Shown: positions 16,723-26,878, numbered from the stretch's first letter. The stretch is DNA of 58,528 bases from Bacillota bacterium (GCA_023388495.1 JAEWGC010000024.1:1-58528); one strand, 5' to 3'. The notes: generated from the sequence alone by a model not told the origin. A program made the numbers and translations.

Positions 16723-17391
16723 ATGAAAGACTATGGCGTGTTTGATATATTAGGTCCAGTTATGATTGGTCCTTCAAGCTCACATACTGCTGGTGCTGCT
16801 AGATTAGGTAAGGTTGCCAAAGATATTGTTGGTGCTGAATTTAACAAGGTGCTTTTCTATTTACATGGCTCCTTTGGTAAAACTTTTCAAGGTCATGGTA
16901 CTGATAAGGCCTTAGTAGCAGGTATACTAGGAATGGACCCCTCTGACGAAAGACTTAGGGATTCCTTTCAAATTGCGAAATCAAAAGGTATAGAATTTGA
17001 ATTTATAGAGGCTGATTTAGGCTATCAACATCCAAATACTGTAAAGATAGTTTTTAAATTTGATGATAAAGAAGATATCTATATTTTAGGATCATCCATT
17101 GGTGGTGGAAGTATTTTGATTACAGACATAAATGGAAATAAAGTAGAATTTAGTGGAGACTATCCAACTTTACTTATTAAGTACGTGGATCAAAAAGGCG
17201 TTATCTCTCGTATTAGCTCACTTCTTGCAACTAATGAAATAAACATTGCTACTATGAAAGTAACAAGAGAAGATGATATTGCAACCATGGTTGTAGAAAC
17301 CGACTCAGATATAAATAATGAAGTAATAAATGAGATCGAAAAACTAAATGAAATAATATACATCAAAGGGATAAATCCAATCAAGAGGTGA
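16723..17391 (+). CDS. sdaAB: L-serine dehydratase, beta subunit (222 aa)
   Basis: With the alpha subunit this forms the oxygen-sensitive [4Fe-4S] enzyme that converts L-serine to pyruvate and ammonia. The N-terminal half (about 1-145) has the family motif MIGPSSSHTAGAARLGKVA. The C-terminal about 75 residues form an ACT-like regulatory domain (YVDQKGVISRISSLLATNEI), typical of the two-subunit clostridial enzyme. It starts after AGGGGG and is 4 nt from the alpha gene. Both subunits are needed for activity. Confidence 0.95.
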   Translation: MKDYGVFDILGPVMIGPSSSHTAGAARLGKVAKDIVGAEFNKVLFYLHGSFGKTFQGHGTDKALVAGILGMDPSDERLRDSFQIAKSKGIEFEFIEADLGYQHPNTVKIVFKFDDKEDIYILGSSIGGGSILITDINGNKVEFSGDYPTLLIKYVDQKGVISRISSLLATNEINIATMKVTREDDIATMVVETDSDINNEVINEIEKLNEIIYIKGINPIKR

Positions 17392-17395
17392 TTTT

Positions 17396-18265
17396 ATGTT
17401 CAACAAAGCTGAAGAACTACTAAAACTATGCAATGAAAATAGCAAGAAAATATCTGAGATAGTAATCCAAAAGGAAATAAAAAATTCTGGGGTTACCTAT
17501 GATGAGTTGATGAATAGAATGAGATATACTTTATCTGTAATGAAAAATTCTGCTACTTCTGCCTTAAACAAGGAGATAAGATCAGTTAGTGGTCTAACAG
17601 GTGGAGACTCCAAAAAAGTTGAAGAATATAAGAATTCTGGAAAAGCACTTACTGGTGGTCTTATAATATCTGCTATGGCTAAGGCTTTATCTACATCTGA
17701 GATAAATGCTTCCATGGGTCGAATTGTTGCTGCTCCAACAGCTGGTGCTTCTGGTATTTTACCTAGTGCATTATTATCTGCTGGTGAGAAGCTGGGTCTT
17801 ACAGATGATGACCTTATTGCAGGACTATTTGCAGCTGCAGGCATTGGAGAAATAGTAGCTAAAAATGCAACTGTCTCTGGTGCAGAAGGAGGATGTCAAG
17901 CTGAGTGCGGAACAGCGGCTGCCATGGCTGCTGCTGCTATTGTAGAAATGGCTGGCGGAACTCCAGAAGCTTCCTTTGATGCCGCCTCCTTTGCATTAGT
18001 TAATATAATGGGCCTTGTATGTGACCCTATAGGAGGTTTAGTAGAATATCCTTGTGCTCTTCGAAATGCATCAGGTGTTGTTAATGCACTTATTTCTGCT
18101 GACTTAGCATTAGCTAGTGTACAATCTCTAGTTCCATTTGATGAAGTAGTTGAAGCTATGTACAAGGTAGGAAAATTATTACCTGAGTCACTTAGGGAAA
18201 CAGCCTTAGGTGGTGTAGCTACTACTCCAACTGGTGAGAAACTAAGAAGGGAGATAGAGCACTAA
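17396..18265 (+). CDS. sdaAA: L-serine dehydratase, alpha subunit (289 aa)
   Basis: This is the catalytic iron-sulfur subunit. The [4Fe-4S] ligand region is visible as GAEGGCQAECG and LVCDPIGGLVEYPC, and the glycine-rich substrate stretch as APTAGASGILPSAL. Length is normal for the split enzyme. The ribosome site AGAGGTGATT is upstream. The stop codon overlaps the ATG of the next gene (TAATG), so translation of the very long downstream protein is probably coupled to this one. Its product, pyruvate with free ammonia, supports serine fermentation. Confidence 0.95.
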   Translation: MFNKAEELLKLCNENSKKISEIVIQKEIKNSGVTYDELMNRMRYTLSVMKNSATSALNKEIRSVSGLTGGDSKKVEEYKNSGKALTGGLIISAMAKALSTSEINASMGRIVAAPTAGASGILPSALLSAGEKLGLTDDDLIAGLFAAAGIGEIVAKNATVSGAEGGCQAECGTAAAMAAAAIVEMAGGTPEASFDAASFALVNIMGLVCDPIGGLVEYPCALRNASGVVNALISADLALASVQSLVPFDEVVEAMYKVGKLLPESLRETALGGVATTPTGEKLRREIEH

Positions 18266-21200
18266 TGAAGGAAATCATTAATGCCTTTTTAAAAAAAGAA
18301 GCAAATGAAAATTATTTAGTAGAATATAAAGAAACTCTTCTTAAATATATTAAAGATGAAAAGTTTCAAAATACATTAGACTCTAAGATAAAAGACAGAA
18401 ACTTTTCTGTCTTTTATTTATTGGAGCTATTCTTAGATTATTTTAACCAATATGATCTACACTCATCTAAGGATTGGCTACAATTTATATTAAACTGGCT
18501 AACTAATAAATCTTTTCCTCATAAAAATCCAAAGGGCTTTAACCATAATTTAACTCCTCTATATGAGTTTTTCGTAAATCTTATGAATTATTCTATAGTT
18601 GATTTAAAGCTTTTACAAAGTGATTTTAGTAAAAAATATCCTATCTCCTTTCTAACAAGTGAAGAAGAGTTAAATATGGATAATTCTAAAGAATATTTTA
18701 CATTTAAAAACATATTTAACGATTGCTATATTAATGAGTTAATGTATTTAGACATGGCAATCACTGGACACAACACACTTGACCATGTGGTCGGAGTAAA
18801 TCACCTTAGTATGTATATAGGAAGACAACTTTATAACTTAGGTCTTCCCATAGATCTAGGGGTAGTGGTTGGTGCTAGTCTTGGACATGATATAGGTAAA
18901 TATGGAGTATTAGCTGAAGATATTAAAAAGGTTCCATATCTTCACTATTATTATACTGAAGAATGGTTTAAAAGATTTAAAATGGATAGGATTGGTCATA
19001 TTGCAACTAATCATTCCACTTGGGATTTAGAATTAGAGACACTTCCTATTGAATCTTTAATCTTAATCTATTCAGACTTTAGGGTTAAAAATAAGGTTGA
19101 AGACAATATTTACAATATGCATATATTCTCCTTAGAAGAATCTTTTGATATAATACTCCAGAAATTAGATAATGTTGATGAGGCTAAGGAAAATAGATAT
19201 AAAAAAGTATACAAAAAACTAAAGGATTTTGAAGACTATATTATATCCCTAGGAGTAGATACTACATTAGAGGGCTCTTTAGTAAAACATTTTAAAAAAC
19301 CCTTTGAGTTAATGAACAAACAAGAAACAATAGATAATGTAAAGTATATGTGTATAGAGCATAATATCAACCTAATGGCTAAATTAACAGATAGTGCTTC
19401 TTTTAATACTATTATAGAAATGGCTCGTGGAGAAAATAATTGGAGAAAGCTTAGCTTATACCTTCAAATTTTTAAAGAATACTCTATTTATTTAACTCAA
19501 AATCAAAAAATCACCACCTTACACTTTCTGTTAGATCTGCTCCTTCATACTGGAGATGATATTAGAAAAGAGGCTGCTGATTTAATCGGTAGATTAATTG
19601 CATTGTTTGACGAGGAATATAGAAAAGAATTGCCTAAATCTGTGGCGATTAATCGTCCTTCAAAATCTTCCGCAGATTTATTAGATGAATTTTTAAATAC
19701 CTTGTTATTTCCAGATCATAAAATTGCAGATTCTCAAAGAGAATGGCTTTATAATTTAAAAAATACAATCCAATCTCTATTTGAGGAATCTCATATATCC
19801 AATCATATAAAATATTTTGATATCTTATCTAAGTATTATGATGATTATACAAAATTATCTACTATAGCACAGTTTTATTTAGCACAAACAATTGACTATG
19901 TGCCTATCTCTAGCTTAGACGAAAAAAGACAATTAAATTTATTTACTTACACATTAAATCAATTGGATTCAGATAATATTGAAATAAGACTTACTACTTT
20001 AGATAGTATATCTCAAATGCTCGTAAATACAGATGATATTATATTTATAGCTTCTATTAGAAATTGGCTTATTGCTAATTTAAGCAAATCAACTGTACTA
20101 GGTGAAAATTATTTAAAGTATATAATTGGAAGAAAAATAGATATCTCCCCTAACTATCAAGTAATATTATCTAATAATTATAGTGAAAATGAAACTTCAG
20201 AGATATTTTTACAAAATTTAAAAACTGCAACTGAATGGGTAAAAAAGAAAGTAAATATAGACATGCTTTACGACCAAGTAGTTAAAAACCCTTCTGCCAA
20301 GGGGCTTCACACTGCAATGCATCTATGTAACATACTTAAGGTGAGTGCAATAGAAAGGGTTAGAAACTACAGCGGTATTACTCTATTAAATATTTTTCAT
20401 CTGCTATCCTTAGAAGAAAGAAATGATGTTGCAATAGAACTTCTTAGAGCCTTAGAAATGGAATCCTATCAATTCGCAAAGTTTATCCCTTATTATCTGG
20501 GACAATTATTATTATACTTACCTCCTAAGGAATTAGATGAAATCATAAATGACTTTGAAAATAAACTTAAGGCATCTAGTACAGGTGTTGTATTTCTTAT
20601 ATTAAATACTATAGCAATATGTATAGAAAACTACAGCCCCTATATTTATAAGTTTAAAGAAGAACTGGATGTCCATAATAATAGAATACATAGATTACTA
20701 GGTCTATTTTCTATAGCTATGGCTTCTTATAATAATGATATAAAAAATGAATCCCTAAGAATATTAAGCTCCACTTTATTTAAGTCAAAGATATTAGGCT
20801 TAGATGAAAAGTATAATATATTTAATAGAATTGGTAAGAAAATCTTGACCCTTCTAGATACTAATAAAGAAGATGATTTTTTATTCTATAATAATTCAGC
20901 TTCTTTAAATCATATATATGGATTTATATCTGATTATGAATTTTATCAGGGGTATATAGAGACAGTGGATAATCAAAATATAGCCTTTTTTCCTGGCAGC
21001 TTTGACCCATTTTCCCTAAGTCACAAGGAAATAGCCATTGAAATAAGAAATAAGGGCTTTCAGGTATATTTAGCAGTAGATGAATTTTCTTGGTCTAAAA
21101 GGACTGAGCCCCATAGCTTTAGAAGAAATATTGTAAATATGAGTATTGCTAATGAAAAGGATATCTATCTCTTCCCAAAAAGCATACCTATAAATATTAG

Positions 21201-23079
21201 CAATCCAAAAGATTTATATAAATTAAAGGAGCTATTTCCTAATCAGGAAATATATATTGTAGTTGGCTCTGATGTCTTAGTGAATGCATCTGCCTATAAA
21301 AAAGATGGTACTATTTTAGACTTCCCTCATATAATCTTCGATAGAAAATCTAGCATCTCCAGAGATGATGATGAAATAATCTTAGAAGAAACCATCAAAA
21401 ATATAAAGTCTGAGGTCATTAGACTTTCACTGCCTCCCAGATATGAGGATATTAGTTCAACACAAATAAGACAAAATATAGACTTAAATAGAGATGTATC
21501 TAAGTTTATTGATCCCCTTGCAGAAGCCTATATATATAATCATGGTCTATATCTAAAAGAGCCTCAGTATAAGACATTGCTACAATCAAAAACTATAGAG
21601 GTTGAAACCATAAGAAATCTAAATTATAAGATTATAAAAGAGATAATGGATACTTTTGGAGATATGGTAAATATCCATCATCTTGAAGCTCTTAGAAAAA
21701 AATTAAATTATAGAATTTTATTGTTGAGAGATTCTATTACTAATAATCTATTGGGTTTTTCTAGTTTTTACTGGATTCGTCAAAATACTTTATATGATGA
21801 ATTTGAAGACTTTAATATTACAGATTATATAAGAAGGAATGCAAAAGGTAGGACTGTTCTAATATCAGGAATTTGTGTAAAAGATGACGACGAACAGTTA
21901 ATAGAAATGGTTTTGAATGAAACATTGTCACTAGTCATTACAAGGGATTATAACTATTCCCTATATAACAACTCATTAACAAAGAAAAGAAATCATAAGG
22001 TTGAGGAACAACTACTACTACAGGGCTTCCTAATGACAAACTTTATATATAACAACACTCCTCTTTTTATTGTAGATATGAATAATCCAATGACTTTAAA
22101 TTTAGATTTAGAAAATATGTTAAAACCACCTTATAGTAGTGATCCAAAAGTACTTGAAGTCATTAGAAATACAAGAAATAAACTTAAGAGAGTATTATCA
22201 AATCTCTATCCTGGTGAGCTTTTACTTACCTATAATCGGGATATGACTTATAGTAAATTGATTCAAAAAATTTGTGATACAAATGAAGTAAGTATAATTC
22301 CATCTCCTAATAGAGATTTGGGACCTAATATGTGTGTACCCTTTGGCTCCATATTAAACAGTAGCATAATACCAAATACTGTAACTAAGACTATGCATAC
22401 AGAAAAAATCTTCAAACCTAATATAATTGATTTCACCGTAGGAGCTTCTCCCTATTATTTATCATTGAAGGAACAGGCTAAGGTATTGAAATCCTTTAAT
22501 AGGCCAGTTATATTAGTAGATGATTTTCTTCATAAGGGTTATAGAATCAATGTTATAGAGCCAATCTTGAGAAATGAAGGTGTAGAAATAAAGAAAGTCA
22601 TAGTAGGTATGCTTTCTGGAAAGGGAAAGGAAATAGGTAAGGCGAAAAATATAGAATTAGATTATGCTTATTTTGTACCAAATTTAAAGCTATGGTTTAA
22701 TGAAAGTAGTCAATATCCATTTATCGGTGGTGATATGGTAGGAGATATTGTTTTAGAATCTTCTTCAATACCTAGTGTAAACATGATTTTGCCATATGTA
22801 TCCCCTAGATTTATAAAAAACACAAAGAATGATGCTATATATAATCTATCAGAAACTTGTCTAGAAAATAGTTACAATATTTTCAAATCTATAGAGGAAG
22901 TATATCAATCAATAAATGAAAAAAGCCTAAATATTAGATCCTTAGGTGAAGTCCTAGTATCTCCTAGACATCCGGATATAAATAAAAATATTGATTTAGA
23001 TAAAAACATCAAACCTTCTTCATCTATAGAGATGGATTGGCAGTATTTAAGAAGATTAGAAAATATTATAAGAAGGTGA
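18265..23079 (+). CDS. Multidomain HD / NadD-like nucleotidyltransferase protein (1604 aa)
   Basis: This very large protein has, in order: an N-terminal helical part; an HD phosphohydrolase domain (about 165-265, with HNTLDH, GHDIGK and NHSTW); and a long helical, HEAT-like region (about 330-900). Next comes a NadD-type nucleotidylyltransferase domain with FFPGSFDPFSLSHKEI (about 908) and ISSTQIR (about 1063). A GNAT-like stretch follows (about 1150-1290), then a phosphoribosyltransferase-like segment, PVILVDDFLHKGYRI (about 1413). HD plus NadD recalls the adjacent yqeK and nadD genes of Firmicutes, so a role in pyridine or other nucleotide metabolism is inferred. It overlaps sdaAA by 1 nt and is followed by a dehydrogenase-like and a flavoprotein gene. 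Substrate and reaction are unknown; GNAT and PRTase calls are tentative. Confidence 0.7.
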   Translation: MKEIINAFLKKEANENYLVEYKETLLKYIKDEKFQNTLDSKIKDRNFSVFYLLELFLDYFNQYDLHSSKDWLQFILNWLTNKSFPHKNPKGFNHNLTPLYEFFVNLMNYSIVDLKLLQSDFSKKYPISFLTSEEELNMDNSKEYFTFKNIFNDCYINELMYLDMAITGHNTLDHVVGVNHLSMYIGRQLYNLGLPIDLGVVVGASLGHDIGKYGVLAEDIKKVPYLHYYYTEEWFKRFKMDRIGHIATNHSTWDLELETLPIESLILIYSDFRVKNKVEDNIYNMHIFSLEESFDIILQKLDNVDEAKENRYKKVYKKLKDFEDYIISLGVDTTLEGSLVKHFKKPFELMNKQETIDNVKYMCIEHNINLMAKLTDSASFNTIIEMARGENNWRKLSLYLQIFKEYSIYLTQNQKITTLHFLLDLLLHTGDDIRKEAADLIGRLIALFDEEYRKELPKSVAINRPSKSSADLLDEFLNTLLFPDHKIADSQREWLYNLKNTIQSLFEESHISNHIKYFDILSKYYDDYTKLSTIAQFYLAQTIDYVPISSLDEKRQLNLFTYTLNQLDSDNIEIRLTTLDSISQMLVNTDDIIFIASIRNWLIANLSKSTVLGENYLKYIIGRKIDISPNYQVILSNNYSENETSEIFLQNLKTATEWVKKKVNIDMLYDQVVKNPSAKGLHTAMHLCNILKVSAIERVRNYSGITLLNIFHLLSLEERNDVAIELLRALEMESYQFAKFIPYYLGQLLLYLPPKELDEIINDFENKLKASSTGVVFLILNTIAICIENYSPYIYKFKEELDVHNNRIHRLLGLFSIAMASYNNDIKNESLRILSSTLFKSKILGLDEKYNIFNRIGKKILTLLDTNKEDDFLFYNNSASLNHIYGFISDYEFYQGYIETVDNQNIAFFPGSFDPFSLSHKEIAIEIRNKGFQVYLAVDEFSWSKRTEPHSFRRNIVNMSIANEKDIYLFPKSIPINISNPKDLYKLKELFPNQEIYIVVGSDVLVNASAYKKDGTILDFPHIIFDRKSSISRDDDEIILEETIKNIKSEVIRLSLPPRYEDISSTQIRQNIDLNRDVSKFIDPLAEAYIYNHGLYLKEPQYKTLLQSKTIEVETIRNLNYKIIKEIMDTFGDMVNIHHLEALRKKLNYRILLLRDSITNNLLGFSSFYWIRQNTLYDEFEDFNITDYIRRNAKGRTVLISGICVKDDDEQLIEMVLNETLSLVITRDYNYSLYNNSLTKKRNHKVEEQLLLQGFLMTNFIYNNTPLFIVDMNNPMTLNLDLENMLKPPYSSDPKVLEVIRNTRNKLKRVLSNLYPGELLLTYNRDMTYSKLIQKICDTNEVSIIPSPNRDLGPNMCVPFGSILNSSIIPNTVTKTMHTEKIFKPNIIDFTVGASPYYLSLKEQAKVLKSFNRPVILVDDFLHKGYRINVIEPILRNEGVEIKKVIVGMLSGKGKEIGKAKNIELDYAYFVPNLKLWFNESSQYPFIGGDMVGDIVLESSSIPSVNMILPYVSPRFIKNTKNDAIYNLSETCLENSYNIFKSIEEVYQSINEKSLNIRSLGEVLVSPRHPDINKNIDLDKNIKPSSSIEMDWQYLRRLENIIRR

Positions 23080-23085
23080 TCCATT

Positions 23086-24336
23086 ATGTTTAAGTACTAT
23101 AAATTTGAAGATAAATATTTATTTTCAAAATTTAATTATGAAAATTTAATTGAGGCTTCCGAGGATGATATAAAGAATGCCCATGGGTTAATATATTTTC
23201 TCAACCAATTGTCTCCTTTAAATTCCAGAAAATATTTTTCTATATCTCATCCTTCCCTATTCTTTCTCAAGGATGAAGGATTAAATTTGCTGAAACTGAA
23301 TGAAATAAATCTAGATGATAATATTCCAGATTGGATCTTAGATAATATTGAAGCTAGAAAGGTAATGTCAATCAATACAAATTATCCAAATTGGACAGAT
23401 CTATTAAATAAACCTATAAAGAAAAAATGGAAATTAAACCTTATTGCATTAGGAGATGTTGGCAGCACTCTGTTGATAGGCCTTCGACTACTTGGTGGAG
23501 ACTCTATTAGTGAAATCCGTATATATGATAGGAATATAAATAGATTAAAGAGATGGGAATATGAATTAAATCAAATAAGACGCCCCTTTGATGAACTTGC
23601 TTTCCCCAAGGTGATACCTATAGATGAAGATAGTTTATTTGATTGTGATATGTTTGTATTTTGTGCATCAAAGGGAATCCCTCCTGTAGGAAGTAATGTT
23701 GCCGATGTAAGAATGGCACAATTTGAATCTAACTCTGAAATCATTGGAAAGTATGCTAAAACGGCAAGAGATACCAAGTTTAAAGGTATATTCGCAGTAG
23801 TATCTGACCCTGTGGACTTACTATGTAAGGTAGCCTTCCTCGAAAGCAATAAAGATGAGGATGGAAATATGGACTTTTATGGACTATCTTCCGATCAAAT
23901 TATAGGCTATGGTCTTGGAGTCATGAATGGTAGAGCCTGTTTCTATGCAGAAAAATCTCCCGAAATGATTCATTATCTAAAGGAAGGAAGAGTCTTTGGT
24001 CCTCACGGTGAGGGACTCATTGTAGCTGATAGCATAGAAAACTACAATGAAGAAATATCAAATTATTTAACTAATAAAACTATAAATGCAAATAAAGAAG
24101 TAAGAGAATTTGGATATAAACCCTTTGTTGCTCCCTCTCTTTCTTCTGGTGCATTGTCTCTTATAGCTACAATCAAAGGAGACTGGTTCTATGGCTCCAC
24201 ATATATGAAGGAAATATATATGGGAGCTAAATGCAGGCTACTTTCATCTGGAATTGAAGTGGAACAACTAAATTTACCTGAAGCTTTGGAAAATAAAATC
24301 AAAGAAACTTATGATAGATTGGCGGCGATAATATGA
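23086..24336 (+). CDS. Malate/lactate dehydrogenase-superfamily protein (416 aa)
   Basis: An N-terminal extension of about 120 residues precedes a Rossmann NAD-binding fold, LIALGDVGSTLLIGLRLLGG, with RIYDRN as the second strand. FGIFAVVSDPVDLLCKVAF-like sequence near residue 240 matches the NPVD motif of the lactate/malate dehydrogenase fold, and VFGPHGEGLIVADSI near residue 305 may carry the catalytic His (GxHG). Total length exceeds classical lactate dehydrogenase by about 100 residues. It sits 6 nt after the giant HD/NadD protein and overlaps the next gene by 4 nt, so it belongs to the same module. Substrate unknown. Confidence 0.7.
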   Translation: MFKYYKFEDKYLFSKFNYENLIEASEDDIKNAHGLIYFLNQLSPLNSRKYFSISHPSLFFLKDEGLNLLKLNEINLDDNIPDWILDNIEARKVMSINTNYPNWTDLLNKPIKKKWKLNLIALGDVGSTLLIGLRLLGGDSISEIRIYDRNINRLKRWEYELNQIRRPFDELAFPKVIPIDEDSLFDCDMFVFCASKGIPPVGSNVADVRMAQFESNSEIIGKYAKTARDTKFKGIFAVVSDPVDLLCKVAFLESNKDEDGNMDFYGLSSDQIIGYGLGVMNGRACFYAEKSPEMIHYLKEGRVFGPHGEGLIVADSIENYNEEISNYLTNKTINANKEVREFGYKPFVAPSLSSGALSLIATIKGDWFYGSTYMKEIYMGAKCRLLSSGIEVEQLNLPEALENKIKETYDRLAAII

Positions 24337-25373
24337 AGGATATTATAGTTCTAATGCCTGAAGAGCCTAGTGATTTATTATCTAGGATGATGTCTAATAC
24401 ATTGGGAGATGAAAAATACTCTATAATAAGATCATCTAATGAATTGAGAAATTTACAAAATAAGAAAATACTATTTGTGGTGGAGTTAAATGAAATAGGC
24501 CTGTCTAATAATTTAAATGATATATTTCTAGAACTATATAAAAGAGGAAATGATTCTTTGCTCAATTCTGAAGGGGCTATACTCATCCATAGCAATCATT
24601 CATTATTTACTAAAACCACTGCTCAATCTATTATATTCCTTGCAAATAATCTAGGATGTAGCTTTGTAGGCCGACCTCTTGTAGAAGCTACAGCTAATCT
24701 TGATAGTTTTGTGGCAGTGGAAAAGGTATATAATATGTCCTTAGAGGAAATATGTCTTTACCTATGTAGAGAGCTAGGTAATAGATTTTTAGATAATAGT
24801 CCTCATAATCAGCTGAAAAACTTATTAGTCCTACATTCAAGTAATAGAGAAACTTCTAATACCCTTTCCCTATGGGATATGGTGAAACCATATTTGAAAG
24901 GAATTGAGATAAATGAAATTAATGTAGGAAATGGAAATATACTAGATTGTAGAGGTTGTCCCTATAAAACTTGTAAGCATTTAGGTATGCAGTCCAGATG
25001 CTTCTATGGTGGAATAGTTGTAGATGAGGTTTATCCTGCAATACTCCATTCAGATTCCATATTGTTTATATGTCCAAACTATAATGATATGATCAATGCA
25101 AATCTGGTAGCCACCATAAATAGGCTGACTGCTTTATTTAGGCAAACTAAATTCTATGATAAGACTATATTTTCCATTATAGTATCAGGATATTCTGGTG
25201 GAGATGCCATAGCAAAACAATTAATATCTAGCTTAAATATCAATAAAACCTTTAGACTCCCACCCTACTTTTCACTTATGGCAACAGCCAATGATAAGGG
25301 AGCTATAAAAAAGGTACCAAATATAGAAGACTTAGCTAAGGATTTTGCTAATAAAATAATGAACAATTGTTAA
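24333..25373 (+). CDS. Flavodoxin-fold / iron-sulfur flavoprotein-like protein (346 aa)
   Basis: The C-terminal half reads like an NADPH-dependent FMN reductase or iron-sulfur flavoprotein: NLLVLHSSNRETSNTLSLWD as the flavin loop, then a Cys cluster DCRGCPYKTCKHLGMQSRCF, and SDSILFICPNYNDMINANL. The N-terminal about 150 residues are alpha/beta and unassigned (LVEATANLDSFVAVEKVYN). It overlaps the dehydrogenase-like gene by 4 nt (ATGA). It may supply redox chemistry for the module with the HD/NadD protein; the electron partner is unknown. A palindromic terminator follows the stop. Confidence 0.65.
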   Translation: MKDIIVLMPEEPSDLLSRMMSNTLGDEKYSIIRSSNELRNLQNKKILFVVELNEIGLSNNLNDIFLELYKRGNDSLLNSEGAILIHSNHSLFTKTTAQSIIFLANNLGCSFVGRPLVEATANLDSFVAVEKVYNMSLEEICLYLCRELGNRFLDNSPHNQLKNLLVLHSSNRETSNTLSLWDMVKPYLKGIEINEINVGNGNILDCRGCPYKTCKHLGMQSRCFYGGIVVDEVYPAILHSDSILFICPNYNDMINANLVATINRLTALFRQTKFYDKTIFSIIVSGYSGGDAIAKQLISSLNINKTFRLPPYFSLMATANDKGAIKKVPNIEDLAKDFANKIMNNC

Positions 25374-25379
25374 TTTTAA

Positions 25380-25407
25380 AGGGGACGCGATATATATCGT
25401 ATCCCCT
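25380..25407. terminator. Hairpin terminator with central CGATATATATCG palindrome
   Basis: AGGGGA (25380-25385) pairs with TCCCCT (25402-25407), and CGATATATATCG (25388-25399) is a perfect palindrome between them, with a 2-nt mismatched bulge. It lies between the convergent flavoprotein-like and MATE genes. The T-run is weak. Confidence 0.6.
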
Positions 25408-25413
25408 AATTTA

Positions 25414-26781
25414 TTATCTTATAGTTATATATTTCCAATTGTTAGTTCTAAATCTAATTGAAATAAATGCCCATCTAATACCTTGGTCTACTAACACAGC
25501 TAACCAAGCTCCTTGCAGTCCCATCCCCATCTTAATAACGAAAAGATAAGCAAATATTAGCCTTATTACTAAAATTCCTAAAAAAGTAGATATAAGAGTC
25601 CATACCGTGTCTCCTGCACCTCTAAGTCCACCTGAAATAATCAACTGTGAACATTGAAAAGGCTGTATAAATGCCACAAGTTTTAGTATCTTTCCAGCCT
25701 GTACCACTACTTCTTGATTGTCAGTGTATAATCCTGCTATAAATGGTCCATATAAGAAAAATAAAACACCCATACCTGCTGCTATTATAGCACCGATCTT
25801 CATACACATTTTTATATATGCCTCTGCCTTATCTGGCTCTTCTTCTCCTAAGCTTCGTCCTGTTAAGGTTGATGCTGATATACCAAAGGCCTGCCCAGGG
25901 GTGAACGAAAGATTAAGTATACTAATACATATCTGATGTGTTGCATAGGCTACTGTACCTAATGAAGCTATAATCTTTGTAAATGCCAACATTCCTGCTC
26001 TCATGGCAAGTTGTTCACCAGAAGCTGGCAATCCTATTTTGATTAAATTATATATTATATCTTTATCGAATTTAAACTTTTTTCTTATTTTTATATGTAC
26101 TATATTTTCTTGATTTAATACGACTTTAATTAGCATTATACTTGCTACTACCTGAGATAGAGATGTAGATATACCTGCTCCCAATACACCTAATCTTGGG
26201 AATCCAAATAAACCATAGATCAGAACAGCATTACCTATAACATTTGATAGGTTAGCTATTATATTTATCTTCATAGGTGTTTTTGTATTTCCTGATCCCC
26301 TCAAGGAAGCAAAAATAGAAAAATTAAAGGCTTGAAATATAAATCCTAAGGCAATAACTCTAAAATAACCTCTCCCTATTAAAAGAGTATCTGGTTGTGC
26401 ACCAAAGAATTTCATAGCAGGGTCTGTTATACCTAATCCTATAAAAAGTATAGGGATTACTAGAAGTACTTGGGTCAATATCATAACATGCTTTACAACA
26501 GATTCAATCCTATCTTCTCGCTTTGCTCCAACATATCGAGCTACCATTGTTGTGGCTCCAATGTTTAGGGATTGTACCAAAGCTAATCCTAAAAATACTA
26601 GCTGATTAGTGACACCAACAGCAGCTATAGATGCAGCTGTAGTAGCGGCATCACCTGACCTACCTAACATCATCATATCTACCATACCAAAGAGGGTCCC
26701 CATAAGTAATTCTATAAATACAGGGCTTGCTATTTTTATTATTTCACCTCTTAAATGCTTCTTATCCAGACTAGACTCCAT
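25414..26781 (-). CDS. MATE-family efflux transporter (455 aa)
   Basis: This membrane exporter has about twelve hydrophobic segments and the two-fold repeat typical of MATE proteins. The N-terminal repeat begins IASPVFIELLMGTLFGMVDMMML and the second ASGEQLAMRAGMLAFTKII. Family members exchange sodium or protons for drugs or metabolites. The ATG follows AAAGGTGATTTA. It appears to be a single gene ending at the hairpin at 25380-25407; substrate cannot be inferred from neighbours. Confidence 0.9.
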   Translation of the reverse strand: MESSLDKKHLRGEIIKIASPVFIELLMGTLFGMVDMMMLGRSGDAATTAASIAAVGVTNQLVFLGLALVQSLNIGATTMVARYVGAKREDRIESVVKHVMILTQVLLVIPILFIGLGITDPAMKFFGAQPDTLLIGRGYFRVIALGFIFQAFNFSIFASLRGSGNTKTPMKINIIANLSNVIGNAVLIYGLFGFPRLGVLGAGISTSLSQVVASIMLIKVVLNQENIVHIKIRKKFKFDKDIIYNLIKIGLPASGEQLAMRAGMLAFTKIIASLGTVAYATHQICISILNLSFTPGQAFGISASTLTGRSLGEEEPDKAEAYIKMCMKIGAIIAAGMGVLFFLYGPFIAGLYTDNQEVVVQAGKILKLVAFIQPFQCSQLIISGGLRGAGDTVWTLISTFLGILVIRLIFAYLFVIKMGMGLQGAWLAVLVDQGIRWAFISIRFRTNNWKYITIR

Positions 26782-26849
26782 TAATAAATCACCTTTACTT
26801 TCCCTTATTTAATTCGATACTCTAAATATTATAACATAAAGAATAAAAA

Positions 26850-26878
26850 AAATAAACTCTCTATTAGAGAGTTTATTT
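26850..26878 (-). terminator. Terminator of the nfn operon
   Basis: AAATAAACTCTCT (26850-26862) pairs with AGAGAGTTTATTT (26866-26878) across a 3-nt loop, just downstream of the nfnB stop. Confidence 0.75.

Noticed and set aside
17497..17844. Antisense ORFs inside the serine dehydratase genes
   Set aside because: These are shadow frames opposite strongly conserved coding sequence.
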